From JABGQS01 sp963674545 (GTDB lineage: Bacteria > Bacillota > Clostridia > Christensenellales > SZUA-584): a stretch of DNA of 64,000 nt. This document shows, in pieces, positions 7,892-17,505 of this stretch (within the stretch, counting starts at the first letter, position 1; each line of letters opens with the position of its first letter). A program made the position numbers and the translations under genes. The notes under the pieces were generated by a model. The model did not search any database, was not told the origin of the DNA, and saw only the letters and a list, made by a program, of their open reading frames with translations. The DNA is taken from NCBI GenBank assembly GCA_963674545.2, contig CAXXFB010000001.1, positions 62,001 to 126,000 on the forward strand, read 5' to 3'.

Positions 7892-8911
7892 ATGAAGATA
7901 GTAACATTCGGTGAGATAATGCTAAGGCTGAAGAGCCCCGGACACGAGAGATTTTTTCAAAGCCCTATGATGGAAGCAACTTTCGGCGGCGGTGAAGCAA
8001 ATGTTGCGGTTTCACTTGCCAACTTCGGTATGGATGCCGCTTTTGTAACAGTGCTGCCTGAAAATGTAATAGGAGATGAGTGTGTAAAGGAGCTGCGCCG
8101 CTTTGGTGTAGATACATCGAAGATACAACGCGGTAAAGGCAGGATGGGAATATATTTCCTTGAAGCCGGAGCAAACCAGCGCCCCTCTAATGTTGTGTAC
8201 GACAGGAGCGATTCATCAATTGCACTTGCACAGGATATCGACTGGGACAGTGCACTTGATGGTGCAGACTGGTTTCACATCACCGGCATTACGCCTGCTG
8301 TTTCAAAGAGCGCTAAAGAGCTTTCATTCGAGGCTGTAAAGCAGGCAAAAAAACGGGGTATAAAGGTTTCGTGCGACTTTAACTACCGTGGAAAGCTGTG
8401 GAAATATGGGCAGGCGGCAACGGAAGTGATGCCGGAGCTTGTAAAGTATGTCGATGTAGGCATAGCTAACGAGGAAGACTGTCAGAAGTCTTTGGGTATC
8501 AAAGCAGATGCGCAGGTAGAAAAAGGCGAGCTGAGTCTCGAAAAATATCAGGCTCTTTCTGAAAAGGTGCTCGAACAGTTCCCAGATCTTAAAATGTTAG
8601 CTATAACTCTGCGTGAGAGCATATCTGCAGACTCGAACGGCTGGTCTGCATGCCTTAACGACAGAAAAGGTTTCTATCATTCAAAACAGTATGCGATAAA
8701 TGACATAATCGACAGAGTAGGCGGCGGAGACTCTTTTGCCGCAGGGCTTATATACGGACTTAACTCTTACGAAACAAACGCAGAAGCTTTGGAGTTTGCT
8801 GTTGCGGCAAGCTGCCTTAAGCATTCGGTCATCGGAGACTTCAACAGAGTAAGCGTTTCAGAAGTGGAGAAGCTCAAAGGCGGAGACGCTTCCGGAAGAG
8901 TTCAGAGATAA
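7892..8911 (+). CDS. kdgK: 2-keto-3-deoxygluconate kinase (PfkB family)
   Basis: 339 aa ribokinase-fold sugar kinase. The N-terminal GGGEANVAVSLANFG substrate motif and the C-terminal DRVGGGDSFAAGL ATP/anion-hole motif with catalytic Asp are both intact. It phosphorylates KDG to KDPG for the aldolase encoded 10 bp upstream. AGGAGACAGAG precedes the ATG. Neighbouring genes suggest feeding from hexuronates or sugar acids; no gluconate-6-phosphate dehydratase is seen in the window. A related 2-keto sugar substrate is possible. Confidence 0.9.
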   Translation: MKIVTFGEIMLRLKSPGHERFFQSPMMEATFGGGEANVAVSLANFGMDAAFVTVLPENVIGDECVKELRRFGVDTSKIQRGKGRMGIYFLEAGANQRPSNVVYDRSDSSIALAQDIDWDSALDGADWFHITGITPAVSKSAKELSFEAVKQAKKRGIKVSCDFNYRGKLWKYGQAATEVMPELVKYVDVGIANEEDCQKSLGIKADAQVEKGELSLEKYQALSEKVLEQFPDLKMLAITLRESISADSNGWSACLNDRKGFYHSKQYAINDIIDRVGGGDSFAAGLIYGLNSYETNAEALEFAVAASCLKHSVIGDFNRVSVSEVEKLKGGDASGRVQR

Positions 8912-8932
8912 TAATTTATTAGGAGGATAGCC

Positions 8933-9970
8933 ATGCTTGCACTAAGAAAGCTTGGATACGGAGCCGGGAATGTTGAGCTGGTAGAAGTACCAAAGCCGGC
9001 AGCCGTAAAAGATGACGATGTACTGATCCGTGTATTGGCTGCCGGAGTATGCGGCACGGACATCCACATACTTAAAGATGAGTTTAAGTACTATCCTCCC
9101 GTAACATTGGGGCATGAATTTTCCGGAGTTGTTGAAGAAACAGGGCCGGGAGTAACGGGATTCAAGCCGGGAGACAGGGTGGTTGCAGAGCCTCAGGCCG
9201 AGTCATGCATGGTATGCGACGTATGCCGCAAGGGACACTGGCAGATATGTCCTCACAAACGCTCTCCCGGATGGGGAATAGACGGTACGTTTGCAAGCCA
9301 TTTGCTGATGCCTGCGAGGCTGTTGCACAAAATTCCGGAAGGAGTGCCTGATGATATTGCAGCACTGACAGAACCGCTTGCAGTAGCGGTATCGAATATC
9401 TCAGAGCGTGCAAAGATATATCTTTCAGATTTTGTTGTTGTGGTAGGTTCAGGACCGGTAGGTATATTATCAGCACTGGTCGCAAAAGAGAACGGCGCTT
9501 CAAAGGTAGTAGTATTGGGCGTAGACACCGACGAGCCTCTGCGGTTTAAAGCTGCGCTGGAGCTTGGCGCAGACAGGGTGATAAACATAGGGAAAGAAGA
9601 TGCGCTTGAAATTGTATCTGAAATGACAGACGGAAGGATGGCCGATGTCGTGATAGAGGCTTCGGGCAGCAGGCAGGGAGTAATCACTACTTTTAAAATG
9701 GCAGGTATACGTTCACGGGTGTGTGCTGTAGGCCTTACACCAACTGATGAAGCGGCAATTCCATGGAATACAGCGCAGTGGAGGATGCTTGATGTATATT
9801 TCAACTTCAGTTCAAGTTATACTTCATGGGACAGCGCTCTGCAGCTTCTTAAAAACACAAGGTTCGATCTTAACAAGCTGATAACCCACAAAGAACCACT
9901 GGAGAACTGGAAACAGGTTTTTGATGACCTTGCTTCCGGTAAAGGAATAAAAGCGCTTTTCATACCATAA
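8933..9970 (+). CDS. Zinc-dependent alcohol/polyol dehydrogenase (MDR family)
   Basis: 345 aa. Catalytic zinc ligands lie in VCGTDIH and GHEFSG. A structural-zinc lobe has four Cys (CMVCDVCRKGHWQIC). The NAD-binding motif is GSGPVG near residue 178. It resembles sorbitol/threonine/galactitol dehydrogenases and probably oxidises a polyol or sugar acid to a keto sugar. AGGAGG precedes ATG 8933, and it lies 21 bp after kdgK, so it is in the same operon. Confidence 0.92.
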   Translation: MLALRKLGYGAGNVELVEVPKPAAVKDDDVLIRVLAAGVCGTDIHILKDEFKYYPPVTLGHEFSGVVEETGPGVTGFKPGDRVVAEPQAESCMVCDVCRKGHWQICPHKRSPGWGIDGTFASHLLMPARLLHKIPEGVPDDIAALTEPLAVAVSNISERAKIYLSDFVVVVGSGPVGILSALVAKENGASKVVVLGVDTDEPLRFKAALELGADRVINIGKEDALEIVSEMTDGRMADVVIEASGSRQGVITTFKMAGIRSRVCAVGLTPTDEAAIPWNTAQWRMLDVYFNFSSSYTSWDSALQLLKNTRFDLNKLITHKEPLENWKQVFDDLASGKGIKALFIP

Positions 9971-10028
9971 GATAGATTAACTTAAAATGTTACGAACAAA
10001 TGAGTTTAAGAACACAGTACTTAATTTA

Positions 10029-10056
10029 TTCACAATTTTGTTATCTTCCCTATATT
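10029..10056 (+). promoter_or_regulatory. Candidate promoter of the parvulin lipoprotein gene
   Basis: TTCACA (10029-10034), 16-bp spacer, TATATT (10051-10056), 47 nt upstream of the start. Confidence 0.5.
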
Positions 10057-10102
10057 TGAGCATGTAAATATATATTATCAACTTCCAGAAAGGATAAAGT
10101 TA

Positions 10103-11350
10103 ATGAATAAAAAATTAAGTATAATTATTATGCTGGTTGTATTCGTACTGCTGTTTTCAGCCTGTAGCACCGACAGTACAGAAGAAACGGCAACAACGCC
10201 TATTGCTGTGCAGGAAACAGAAACACCGACAGTTGGTTCTGATGTCGTAGCTACTGTGGACGGTGTTCCCGTTTATATTGACGACTATGATGATGCATAT
10301 GCATATTATCAGAGCTACTATTCGTATTATTACGGAGATGATTTGTCTACCTATGAAAGTGAGATAATAGATACGGCAATGTCAGCCGTGGTCGATGAAC
10401 AAATATACCTTAATAACTTAGGAGAACTTGGTTATCTTGACTATACAGACGAAAACCTTACTGATGCAGAAGCAAAAGCGCAGGAAGATATAGAGTATTA
10501 TGCAGATATAAACTACGGCGAAGAGATAGTTGAATCACTTGGAAGCGACTATACTCCAGAGGAATACACTGAAGCACTTGCGGGATATGAAGAGAAAGTA
10601 CTGAGCGAGATATTCGAAATGACAAGGGATGAGGTCGTAGAGTATTATCTTGTATCTGACGCCAAAGACAGAGCGTATGCGGACATACTTGAAGCAGTTT
10701 CACCTGCTCAGGAAGCAGTCGAAGAGTACTACGTAGATGTTTTAGCTGAGTATAAAGCTTCTGTGCTTGAAGATCCTTCAGCTTATATATCGGATGTGTC
10801 AAACGGATATACAACATACTATATTCCGAAAGGTGTGCGTATGGTTAAGCAGATACTCGTAACGCTTGACGAAGATACTGCCGGCGCAATAAGTGTTCTT
10901 AGAAGCAACGGATATGATGATGCTGCAGACTTGCTTTTAGAAAAGGGGCTAGCTGATATCAAAGAAGAGGCTGAGAGTATATTATCACAGCTTAATAAAG
11001 GCAAGATCACTTTTGAGGAAGCGATAGAGAAATATAACGACGATACCGGGTTGCCTGAAAATGGATATCCTGTTATTGCCGATAATGATGTTTACGTAGA
11101 ATCTTTCACAGATGCGGCAATGGCGATAGAAAAACCGGGAGACATTACGACTGGACTCGTAGAATCCGACTACGGCTATCATATAATTGAGTATTACGGC
11201 GATGTTGAGGAAGGTGAAATGAGCCTTGAGGATGTATATGATGAAATATTCAGCGAGCTCGCGGATAGTCTTGGCAGCGAAGCTTGGGATGAGACTGTTG
11301 CAAAATGGCAAGAAGATGCGGATATTGTGTATTACTACGAGAATATTTAA
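10103..11350 (+). CDS. Parvulin-type peptidyl-prolyl isomerase lipoprotein (PrsA/SurA-like)
   Basis: 415 aa. The lipoprotein signal is MNKKLSI, a hydrophobic core and lipobox FSAC with Cys22, so it is anchored outside the membrane. An acidic N-terminal helical chaperone region rich in Tyr, Glu and Asp covers residues 45-240. A parvulin domain follows (VRMVKQILV near 247, then GYHIIEYYGD near 370). It helps exported proteins fold. It is monocistronic, with its own promoter and a strong terminator. The extra helical insertion between the first strand and the rest of the parvulin core is longer than in PrsA. Confidence 0.88.
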   Translation: MNKKLSIIIMLVVFVLLFSACSTDSTEETATTPIAVQETETPTVGSDVVATVDGVPVYIDDYDDAYAYYQSYYSYYYGDDLSTYESEIIDTAMSAVVDEQIYLNNLGELGYLDYTDENLTDAEAKAQEDIEYYADINYGEEIVESLGSDYTPEEYTEALAGYEEKVLSEIFEMTRDEVVEYYLVSDAKDRAYADILEAVSPAQEAVEEYYVDVLAEYKASVLEDPSAYISDVSNGYTTYYIPKGVRMVKQILVTLDEDTAGAISVLRSNGYDDAADLLLEKGLADIKEEAESILSQLNKGKITFEEAIEKYNDDTGLPENGYPVIADNDVYVESFTDAAMAIEKPGDITTGLVESDYGYHIIEYYGDVEEGEMSLEDVYDEIFSELADSLGSEAWDETVAKWQEDADIVYYYENI

Positions 11351-11368
11351 CAGAACTGATTGATAAGT

Positions 11369-11404
11369 ATGCTCCTGGAGTATAAAATTCAGGAGCATTT
11401 TTTT
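11369..11404 (+). terminator. Intrinsic terminator after the parvulin gene
   Basis: ATGCTCCTG / CAGGAGCAT 9-bp stem, 12-nt loop, then TTTTTTT. Confidence 0.9.
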
Positions 11405-11414
11405 GCCAGAACAG

Positions 11415-11443
11415 TTGTGCGGGCAAGGGGAAAAGCGTATAAT
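11415..11443 (+). promoter_or_regulatory. Promoter of the AraC-flavoprotein operon
   Basis: TTGTGC (11415-11420), exactly 17 bp, TATAAT (11438-11443). The start codon is 46 nt downstream. Confidence 0.65.
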
Positions 11444-11488
11444 TATACTGAAAACGTATGGCATTTCTTAGCTTATAAGGTGATATGA

Positions 11489-12364
11489 ATGTATTTTGTG
11501 TCAGATAAAGAAGAGACCATCGTGGATATAGTCGTCGTATATGTCTCGGAGATAGAATTCGAAATCAGGATAACGAAGACTTTTTTTGCGTATAAAGACG
11601 AGCTCTATGCAAAAAAGCACAATCATGCACACTTCGAAGTTTTCTTCAACAAAGACTGCAGCGGCCGGATGATGGTGGAAAACACAACGCAGGAAATTAG
11701 AGCAGGCTCGATGATGATAATTGCTCCAAAAGTTTACCACTCCTATAAGCCGGATAATGACTCAAGTGTATTTACGCATAAGTACAATTTTAAATTCAAA
11801 CCAGTTGAAAGCTATTATACTTCAGGTCTTTTTAAAGATTTTAAGTATATGTATATTGAAGACGCTGATAAAATAATAAGTATAATTGAGGATATACATA
11901 ATGTTTACTGTTCTGATGAATTTGCGTCTAAGCAGGAAATGAAGTGCCTTTTTACATTGCTGATGATTAATATACTTAGGCACATATCTTTAAAAGAGGC
12001 TGATGGAACCAAAGAAGAGCTAAAGCCGGAATTCGACAGTAATGCGAATGAGATCGAAGCATTTTTTGAAAGTAATTACGATTCTTTCCCGCCGCCGTCA
12101 GAGCTTGCCAGACAGCTTTGTGTCAGCACAAGACAGCTTGACAGGATATTGAAGCAGCTATTTTCAATGTCATTCTCGGCAAAGTTGACGCAGACAAAAA
12201 CAGAGCTTGCAAGAGACCTTCTGGAAACGACCGAGCTTTCGGTGGCGAGCATATCTGACAAGCTGGGGTATAACTCCCCGGCAAGTTTTTCAGCAGCATT
12301 CAAGAAACAAACCGGCCTGTCGCCGGGTGTATACAGAAAAAACAACGAGGGGGCAGTAAAATGA
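11489..12364 (+). CDS. AraC family transcriptional regulator
   Basis: 291 aa. The N-terminal cupin-like sensor region has KKHNHAHFEVFF and a GSMMIIAPKVYHSY strand near residue 85. The C-terminal tandem helix-turn-helix has PPSELARQLCVSTRQLDRIL and the AraC signature SISDKLGYNSPASFSAAFKK ending in PGVYR. The start is ATG 11489 behind AAGGTGAT. Its stop overlaps the start of the flavoprotein gene (ATGA), so it probably senses a small metabolite and controls the flavoprotein/UroD-fold pair downstream. Confidence 0.9.
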   Translation: MYFVSDKEETIVDIVVVYVSEIEFEIRITKTFFAYKDELYAKKHNHAHFEVFFNKDCSGRMMVENTTQEIRAGSMMIIAPKVYHSYKPDNDSSVFTHKYNFKFKPVESYYTSGLFKDFKYMYIEDADKIISIIEDIHNVYCSDEFASKQEMKCLFTLLMINILRHISLKEADGTKEELKPEFDSNANEIEAFFESNYDSFPPPSELARQLCVSTRQLDRILKQLFSMSFSAKLTQTKTELARDLLETTELSVASISDKLGYNSPASFSAAFKKQTGLSPGVYRKNNEGAVK

Positions 12365-14046
12365 AGTTGGATTATACTGTGGACACACAGGTTTTAATCA
12401 TCGGATCAGGAAATGCAGGCATAAAAGCTGCACTGCAGGCAAGAAAGAACAGTGCACAGGTGCTGATAGTATCAGAGAAGAAGTTCGGGCACAGCGGATC
12501 GACATTCTATCCCGGTACTCCGGGCTGGGGCTGTCTTACAGTAAATTTTGAGGGAGACTCAAAACAGCATTTCTACGATGAGATAATGGAAGCTGCCGAC
12601 GGCGCTGCAGACCCAAAGCTAGCACGAATACTTGTTGAAGACTCGATTGTTTGTTTTGATGAACTGGAGCAGATCGGCCTAAAACACGAAAAGAACGAGA
12701 AGGGCGAGCATATATCTGTAATACCGTGCTTTGGAAAAAGGAAGCGCGGCGGCGCTATCATGGACATGGACAAGATAAGAAGGGTACTTTGGCGGAATCT
12801 TATGACCAGCGGAGTAGTAGTGCGCAGCGGTGTTACTGTGACCAATCTGGTTATAAAGAACGGAGTATGCGTCGGGGCAGTTGCTATAGACGAAACGGAA
12901 AACTTTTTCTTTATAAGAGCAGGAGCGGTTGTGCTTGCTACCGGCGGTGCATGCAACATATATAAATACAGCCTTGCGACTTCAGAGCAGACGGGTGATG
13001 GATATATTATGGGGCTGGAAAGCGGAGCTAAGCTTATCAACATGGAATTCATTCAGTTCATACCCGGCTCTACAGCGCCCATTAAAAAGATGCTGTTCCA
13101 CGAGAAGACACTTGACTATTTCCCTGTTATAACAGACAAGGACGGCAGACAGTTCATATATGATTATCTGCCGGAAGGAGTTTCTTACGAAGACTGCCTG
13201 ATGGAGCGGGCAAAGCACGGCCCATTCACAAACATGGACACAAGCCGCTATTTTGACATAGCGATGTATGAGGAAGAAAGAGCCGGGCGTGCATGCGCTT
13301 CGGGCGGCCTGCATATGCTCTATCCAAAGGAAACCATGAACGACATGAGGAACACGACCAGGAAGTGGCTTAAGTGGATGACGGACAGAGGGCTTGATGT
13401 CGTAAACGAAGGGATTGACATGATACCACATGCCCAAGGGTTCAACGGCGGGATTTACATAGACGAAAACGCAAGTACAGGCGTGGAAGGTCTGTTTGCA
13501 GCGGGAGAGACTGCGGGAGGGCCGCATGGCGCCGACAGGATGGGCGGAGCAGCCATAACTGCAACACAGGTTTTTGGCAGACGGGCCGGGAACAGTGCGG
13601 CGCGTTATGCCCTTGAAAACAAAGCTGCGGATGTTTCAACGGATTATGCTCTCGAATATACAAAAACGCTGTTGGATTCGGGCAGCGGCGGAATAGTCGA
13701 AATAGACGAAGCGGTCCGACAGATAAGAAATATAATGTGGGACTGCGGCGCCATAGTGAGAACAAATGAACGCTGTGTTCAGGGCATTAATGATATCGAA
13801 AGCATCAGCTCCAGATTTAATCCTATGGTGCATTTCAGCGAAAGCGTAGATATAAAACAGGTTACAAAGTTGCGCTCATATATAGCAGTATCCAAGTTGC
13901 TGCTAACGATTATGGATTATCGAAAAGAAAGCCGTGGACCGCACTACAGAATGGACTACCCGAACAAGTCAGAAGATTTTGCCGGATCGGTAACGGCATA
14001 TAAAAAAGGTGGAGATACAGAGCTGGAGATAATCAAATTCAAATAA
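12361..14046 (+). CDS. FAD-dependent oxidoreductase, fumarate reductase/SdhA flavoprotein family
   Basis: 561 aa. The N-terminal FAD site is VLIIGSGNAGIKAALQA, followed by HSGSTFYPG and GAVVLATGGAC. The second FAD/substrate region is GGPHGADRMGGAAITATQVFGRRAG near residue 383, and a C-terminal helical domain ends around RGPHYRMDYP, typical of SdhA/FrdA/aspartate oxidase relatives. No Tat or Sec signal and no heme motif is visible, so it is cytosolic. The substrate is unknown. It is coupled to the AraC regulator by an ATGA overlap and ends at a terminator. Confidence 0.88.
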   Translation: MKLDYTVDTQVLIIGSGNAGIKAALQARKNSAQVLIVSEKKFGHSGSTFYPGTPGWGCLTVNFEGDSKQHFYDEIMEAADGAADPKLARILVEDSIVCFDELEQIGLKHEKNEKGEHISVIPCFGKRKRGGAIMDMDKIRRVLWRNLMTSGVVVRSGVTVTNLVIKNGVCVGAVAIDETENFFFIRAGAVVLATGGACNIYKYSLATSEQTGDGYIMGLESGAKLINMEFIQFIPGSTAPIKKMLFHEKTLDYFPVITDKDGRQFIYDYLPEGVSYEDCLMERAKHGPFTNMDTSRYFDIAMYEEERAGRACASGGLHMLYPKETMNDMRNTTRKWLKWMTDRGLDVVNEGIDMIPHAQGFNGGIYIDENASTGVEGLFAAGETAGGPHGADRMGGAAITATQVFGRRAGNSAARYALENKAADVSTDYALEYTKTLLDSGSGGIVEIDEAVRQIRNIMWDCGAIVRTNERCVQGINDIESISSRFNPMVHFSESVDIKQVTKLRSYIAVSKLLLTIMDYRKESRGPHYRMDYPNKSEDFAGSVTAYKKGGDTELEIIKFK

Positions 14047-14056
14047 AGAAAGTATG

Positions 14057-14082
14057 AAGAGAGCGTAAAAGCTCTCTTTTTT
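14057..14082 (+). terminator. Intrinsic terminator after the flavoprotein gene
   Basis: Perfect 8-bp AAGAGAGC / GCTCTCTT stem with a GTAAAA loop and a T tract. A second small hairpin (CCTGC/GCAGG, 14083-14099) follows in the leader of the next gene. Confidence 0.85.
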
Positions 14083-14200
14083 CCTGCGGTTATTGCAGGA
14101 CGGACATCTGATAGCAGATTTTGGTCGGCGGTGCGTATTGTAGGGCGGAAAAAACAGAGATAGAATTACTAAAACGATAAGTATTAAGGAGGATTGCATA

Positions 14201-15391
14201 ATGGCGCAAATGAGCTCAAAAGAAAGGTTGCTATGCGCCTTTGGCGGCGGAGTGCCGGACAGAGTACCCGTATGCCCGAATCTTACACGATGGGTACGTG
14301 GAAACGAAGGCTGTTCTTGCATCCGGCATCTCTACAGAGCGCACAAAAGATTCGGGTTCGATTCGTTCCTGCCGTTCTATCAGTACACATGGCAGACAAT
14401 AGCTAACGATTATGTATATTCACCGTCAGGTGGTTTTAACTACAGCGTTAATGGTTTCTTAGGAGATATAAACAGAGTAAATGCACAGATAAAAGTGACA
14501 AATGAAAAGGAGTGGGTAACATATGAGCGCAGTTTTTCTACTCCAGCCGGCGAACTAAACGACGTTATAAGATGGGCAAGGCCGGATATAGGATATGGCG
14601 ACGGTCCGAATCCGCACAGGGAAGAACCGCTTATAAAATCTATGAAAGACGTTGAGGCGTTAAAGTTTTTATATCCAGAGCCTAGGGCCGACCTTACAGC
14701 GGAAATACCGATAATCATCGAAGACCTTGGCGAAAACGCTGTGCTTGCTGCGCTTGATTGTGTCAACTTCGGCAGCTGGGGAACGGAAGTTTTTCTGCCG
14801 CAGCAGATGTTGATAGCGTCGGTTGACCAGCCTGAGTTGTTACAAGAAGTGTGCCGGATACAGAATGATGCACATCTGCGGAATCTAAAAGTTTTTCTTG
14901 ATAAAGGAATACGTGTAGTTTTTGACAGCTGGTTCCAGTGCAGCATGTCAGCAGGTTGGAGCATAGATACGTATAGGAACATTTTTCTGCCGTTAATAAA
15001 AGAAGTGGTAGACTTAACGCATAGCTACGGCGGGCTTTATATAATACACGATGACGGAAGGATGAAAAATGTGCTTGGCATGCTTGCTGATGCCGGAGCA
15101 GACTGCATTTCAGGAATGCAGCCGACTGACGCTGGTGGTGATATCACACTTGCACAGGCTAAAAGGCTATACGGAGACAAGCTGGCATTCTTGGGTGGAA
15201 TAGACCCGTGTTACACGTTCGACATGGGAGATGTCCAGACTGTTCGAAGAGAAACGAAAAGAGCTATAGACGAAGGTGCGCAGGGCGGCGGCTTTATACT
15301 GGGTGTGGGCGAGGCGATTTCGCCGGATGTACCATCGCAGCTTTTGTTTGAGTTTGCAGCGGTTGCCAAAGAATACGGCTGTTATCAATAG
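14201..15391 (+). CDS. Uroporphyrinogen decarboxylase-fold protein, HDDG variant
   Basis: 396 aa, start 14201 behind AAGGAGG. TIM-barrel family of UroD, MtaA and CmuA; here the short N-terminal part KERLLCAFGGGVPDRVPVCP is typical. The usual C-terminal zinc/thiol motif HxCG is IHDDGR near residue 282: the Cys is gone. GGIDPC and a C-terminal GFILGVGEAI loop are retained. No hem genes are nearby, so heme synthesis is unlikely. Methyl transfer or another lyase-type reaction on a small substrate is an inference. It lies just downstream of the AraC/flavoprotein pair. Confidence 0.85.
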   Translation: MAQMSSKERLLCAFGGGVPDRVPVCPNLTRWVRGNEGCSCIRHLYRAHKRFGFDSFLPFYQYTWQTIANDYVYSPSGGFNYSVNGFLGDINRVNAQIKVTNEKEWVTYERSFSTPAGELNDVIRWARPDIGYGDGPNPHREEPLIKSMKDVEALKFLYPEPRADLTAEIPIIIEDLGENAVLAALDCVNFGSWGTEVFLPQQMLIASVDQPELLQEVCRIQNDAHLRNLKVFLDKGIRVVFDSWFQCSMSAGWSIDTYRNIFLPLIKEVVDLTHSYGGLYIIHDDGRMKNVLGMLADAGADCISGMQPTDAGGDITLAQAKRLYGDKLAFLGGIDPCYTFDMGDVQTVRRETKRAIDEGAQGGGFILGVGEAISPDVPSQLLFEFAAVAKEYGCYQ

Positions 15392-15480
15392 GCTTAAAGC
15401 TCATTGATGTACATACACATTTATGATAAAGTGGATATAATTTCAAATGTCTTATAATATCATTTTATGGAGTGTGCAGT

Positions 15481-16215
15481 ATGAATACACAGTCGTCCTG
15501 GAAAGAAACAGAGGTCGTTAAACGTTATGTTGAAGGAGGGCGGGCATCATTCCCTTATGCTATTGACCAGATAGTGGTCATGCTAAGATTGTTAAAATAC
15601 AATGAAAAACATATTAAAAGCTTTATTGATATTGGTACAGGCGATGGTCTGCTGGCACAGCTTATTCTGGAACAATATAAAGGTTCTTTTGGCTATTTGA
15701 TAGATTTTTCTGATGCTATGCTAAAAGAAGCAGAGAAAAGAATGGCTGACTATAAATCAAATGTAGAGATAATTAACAGTGACATATCGACTACGGAATG
15801 GCAAAATAGTACTTTTAAAGACGATTCGGAAAAAGTTGATGCTATAGTTTCAGGATATTGCATACACCATCTTTCTCATGAACGTAAATTTGAGTTGTAT
15901 CGTGAGATATATGAGAGGCTCTCATACAACGGTATTTTCATAAATCTTGAACATGTTTCATCCTCATCGGATTGGGGTGAAATGATAAATGACGAAGCGT
16001 TTATAGATTCTATGGAAGCGTTTGCTGAAAAAAACGGGAATAAAAGAAACAGAGAAGAGATAAGCTGGGAGTATCATAACAGGCCAGATAAGAAAGACAA
16101 TATTTTAGTGTCTGTTGAAAAACAGACTGAATGGCTAAGGCGGATAGGTTTTAAGAGAGTTGATATATATTTTAAAAGCTATGAGCTGGCTGTTTTCAGC
16201 GGAACAAAGCTGTAG
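15481..16215 (+). CDS. Class I SAM-dependent methyltransferase
   Basis: 244 aa from ATG 15481 (ATGGAG 9 nt upstream; GTG 15472 abuts that site and is rejected). Motif I is FIDIGTGDGLLAQ near residue 50, followed by the acidic LIDFSDAML strand end and post-motif DAIVSGYCIHHL. The acceptor is unknown, but small-molecule methylation is likely from the size and the 'IHHL' type. Standalone gene; a TATAAT at 15453-15458 upstream lacks a good -35. It lies between a UroD-fold gene and an amidohydrolase without overlap. Confidence 0.9.
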   Translation: MNTQSSWKETEVVKRYVEGGRASFPYAIDQIVVMLRLLKYNEKHIKSFIDIGTGDGLLAQLILEQYKGSFGYLIDFSDAMLKEAEKRMADYKSNVEIINSDISTTEWQNSTFKDDSEKVDAIVSGYCIHHLSHERKFELYREIYERLSYNGIFINLEHVSSSSDWGEMINDEAFIDSMEAFAEKNGNKRNREEISWEYHNRPDKKDNILVSVEKQTEWLRRIGFKRVDIYFKSYELAVFSGTKL

Positions 16216-16238
16216 AAGGGTTTATTGATTGATTCTGG

Positions 16239-16267
16239 TTGATTTATGGCAGCGGCAGCGGTATAGT
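16239..16267 (+). promoter_or_regulatory. Promoter of the M20 amidohydrolase gene
   Basis: TTGATT (16239-16244), 17 bp, TATAGT (16262-16267), 39 nt before the ATG. Confidence 0.55.
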
Positions 16268-16305
16268 GTTATAGGATAAAACAGCAAGGCAAGGAGCGGT
16301 ATAAA

Positions 16306-17472
16306 ATGCAGAAAACAATGCTTGAATCAGCTTTAGAGATTAAGGACGAGCTTATATCGATATATCGAGAGAGGCACATGCATCCGGAGCTTAGTTTCGA
16401 AGAGCATGAAACCATGAAATTCATCGAAGGATATTTAACTGATCTTGGACTGGAAGCCATTCGCGGACCGGAAGGTGCAGGGATTTGGGCTGTTCTTGAT
16501 AGTGGAAGAGAAGGGCAATGCATAGGTATCCGGGCGGATATCGACGCATTGCCTGTTGCAGAAGAAACAGGGCTTGTACATTGCTCGGTAAACAACGGTT
16601 TGATGCATGCTTGCGGCCACGATTCGCATACGACCATGCTTCTGGGCGCTGCAAAACTTCTCTGCCAAAATAAAGACAGACTGAGCGGAAGAGTTAAATT
16701 CATTTTCCAGCAGGCGGAAGAGCTTGTGTCGGGTGCAGTCAAAATGATCGAAGCCGGAGTTCTTGACGATGTGGATGAGATAATAGGCCTGCATTTAGTT
16801 CCGACTCTTGGAGCAGGCAGTATAGAAACAAAACAGGGTGCTGCTCTTGCTTCCAGCGATATGTATGAAATTAGGGTTTTCGGTAAAGGCGGTCACGGCT
16901 CTGCTCCGCATTCGTGTACAGACCCTATAATTGCTATGACGCAGATAATCACTGCGCTTCAGACGATAGCAAATAAAAAGATAAACACACTTGACCCGGT
17001 CGTGGTAAACGTGTGCTGCTTAAAAGCCGGCTCAAGATACAACGTTATTCCTGATGAAGCGTATCTTAGCGGTACAATAAGGACGCATGATAAAGAAGTG
17101 CGAGAGATGATTTTTAAACAGATAAAGCAGATAGCTGACGGCATATGCAAAGCTTTCGGTACGACTTTTGAGCTGACCAACCCGGAATCTGTTCCTCCGA
17201 CTGTTAATGATGACGAAGTTACGCAAAAGCTTATAGAACGTTCCAGAAAAATATTGCCGGAGAAAAATGTTGTAATAATGGAAAAACCGTATATGTTCTC
17301 GGAAGACTTCTCTTGTTTTGGCGAGAAAGTTCCGGCATGCATGTTTTTCCTTGGTACATATAACGAAGCAAAGGGCTGTACTCACCCTCTGCACAGCTCA
17401 AAATATAGAATAGACGAGGATATACTTCCTGTTGGTGCAGCAGTTTTTGCAAACTACTGTTTAGCTGAATAA
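16306..17472 (+). CDS. M20 family amidohydrolase (hippurate / N-acyl-amino-acid hydrolase-like)
   Basis: 388 aa cytosolic metallopeptidase. Metal and catalytic motifs are GIRADIDALP, HACGHDSHTTMLLGAA (Cys and His ligands), QQAEE, the dimerisation lid GGHGSAPHSCTDPI and C-terminal FSEDFSCFG and HPLHSSKY. The Cys-His set places it in the M20D amidohydrolase group (hippurate, indole-acetyl-amino acid, N-acetyl-diaminopimelate hydrolases) rather than aminoacylase-1. It cleaves an N-acyl group from an amino acid or amine. AAGGAG precedes ATG; it has its own promoter and a shared bidirectional terminator. Confidence 0.93.
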   Translation: MQKTMLESALEIKDELISIYRERHMHPELSFEEHETMKFIEGYLTDLGLEAIRGPEGAGIWAVLDSGREGQCIGIRADIDALPVAEETGLVHCSVNNGLMHACGHDSHTTMLLGAAKLLCQNKDRLSGRVKFIFQQAEELVSGAVKMIEAGVLDDVDEIIGLHLVPTLGAGSIETKQGAALASSDMYEIRVFGKGGHGSAPHSCTDPIIAMTQIITALQTIANKKINTLDPVVVNVCCLKAGSRYNVIPDEAYLSGTIRTHDKEVREMIFKQIKQIADGICKAFGTTFELTNPESVPPTVNDDEVTQKLIERSRKILPEKNVVIMEKPYMFSEDFSCFGEKVPACMFFLGTYNEAKGCTHPLHSSKYRIDEDILPVGAAVFANYCLAE

Positions 17473-17473
17473 A

Positions 17474-17505
17474 AAAGAAAACAGTCCTTTAAGGGCTGTT
17501 TTTTA
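17474..17505. terminator. Bidirectional terminator between convergent genes
   Basis: AACAGTCCTT / AAGGGCTGTT stem (one G-T), with T run on the plus side and A run on the other, between the amidohydrolase and the PocR-AraC gene. Confidence 0.88.
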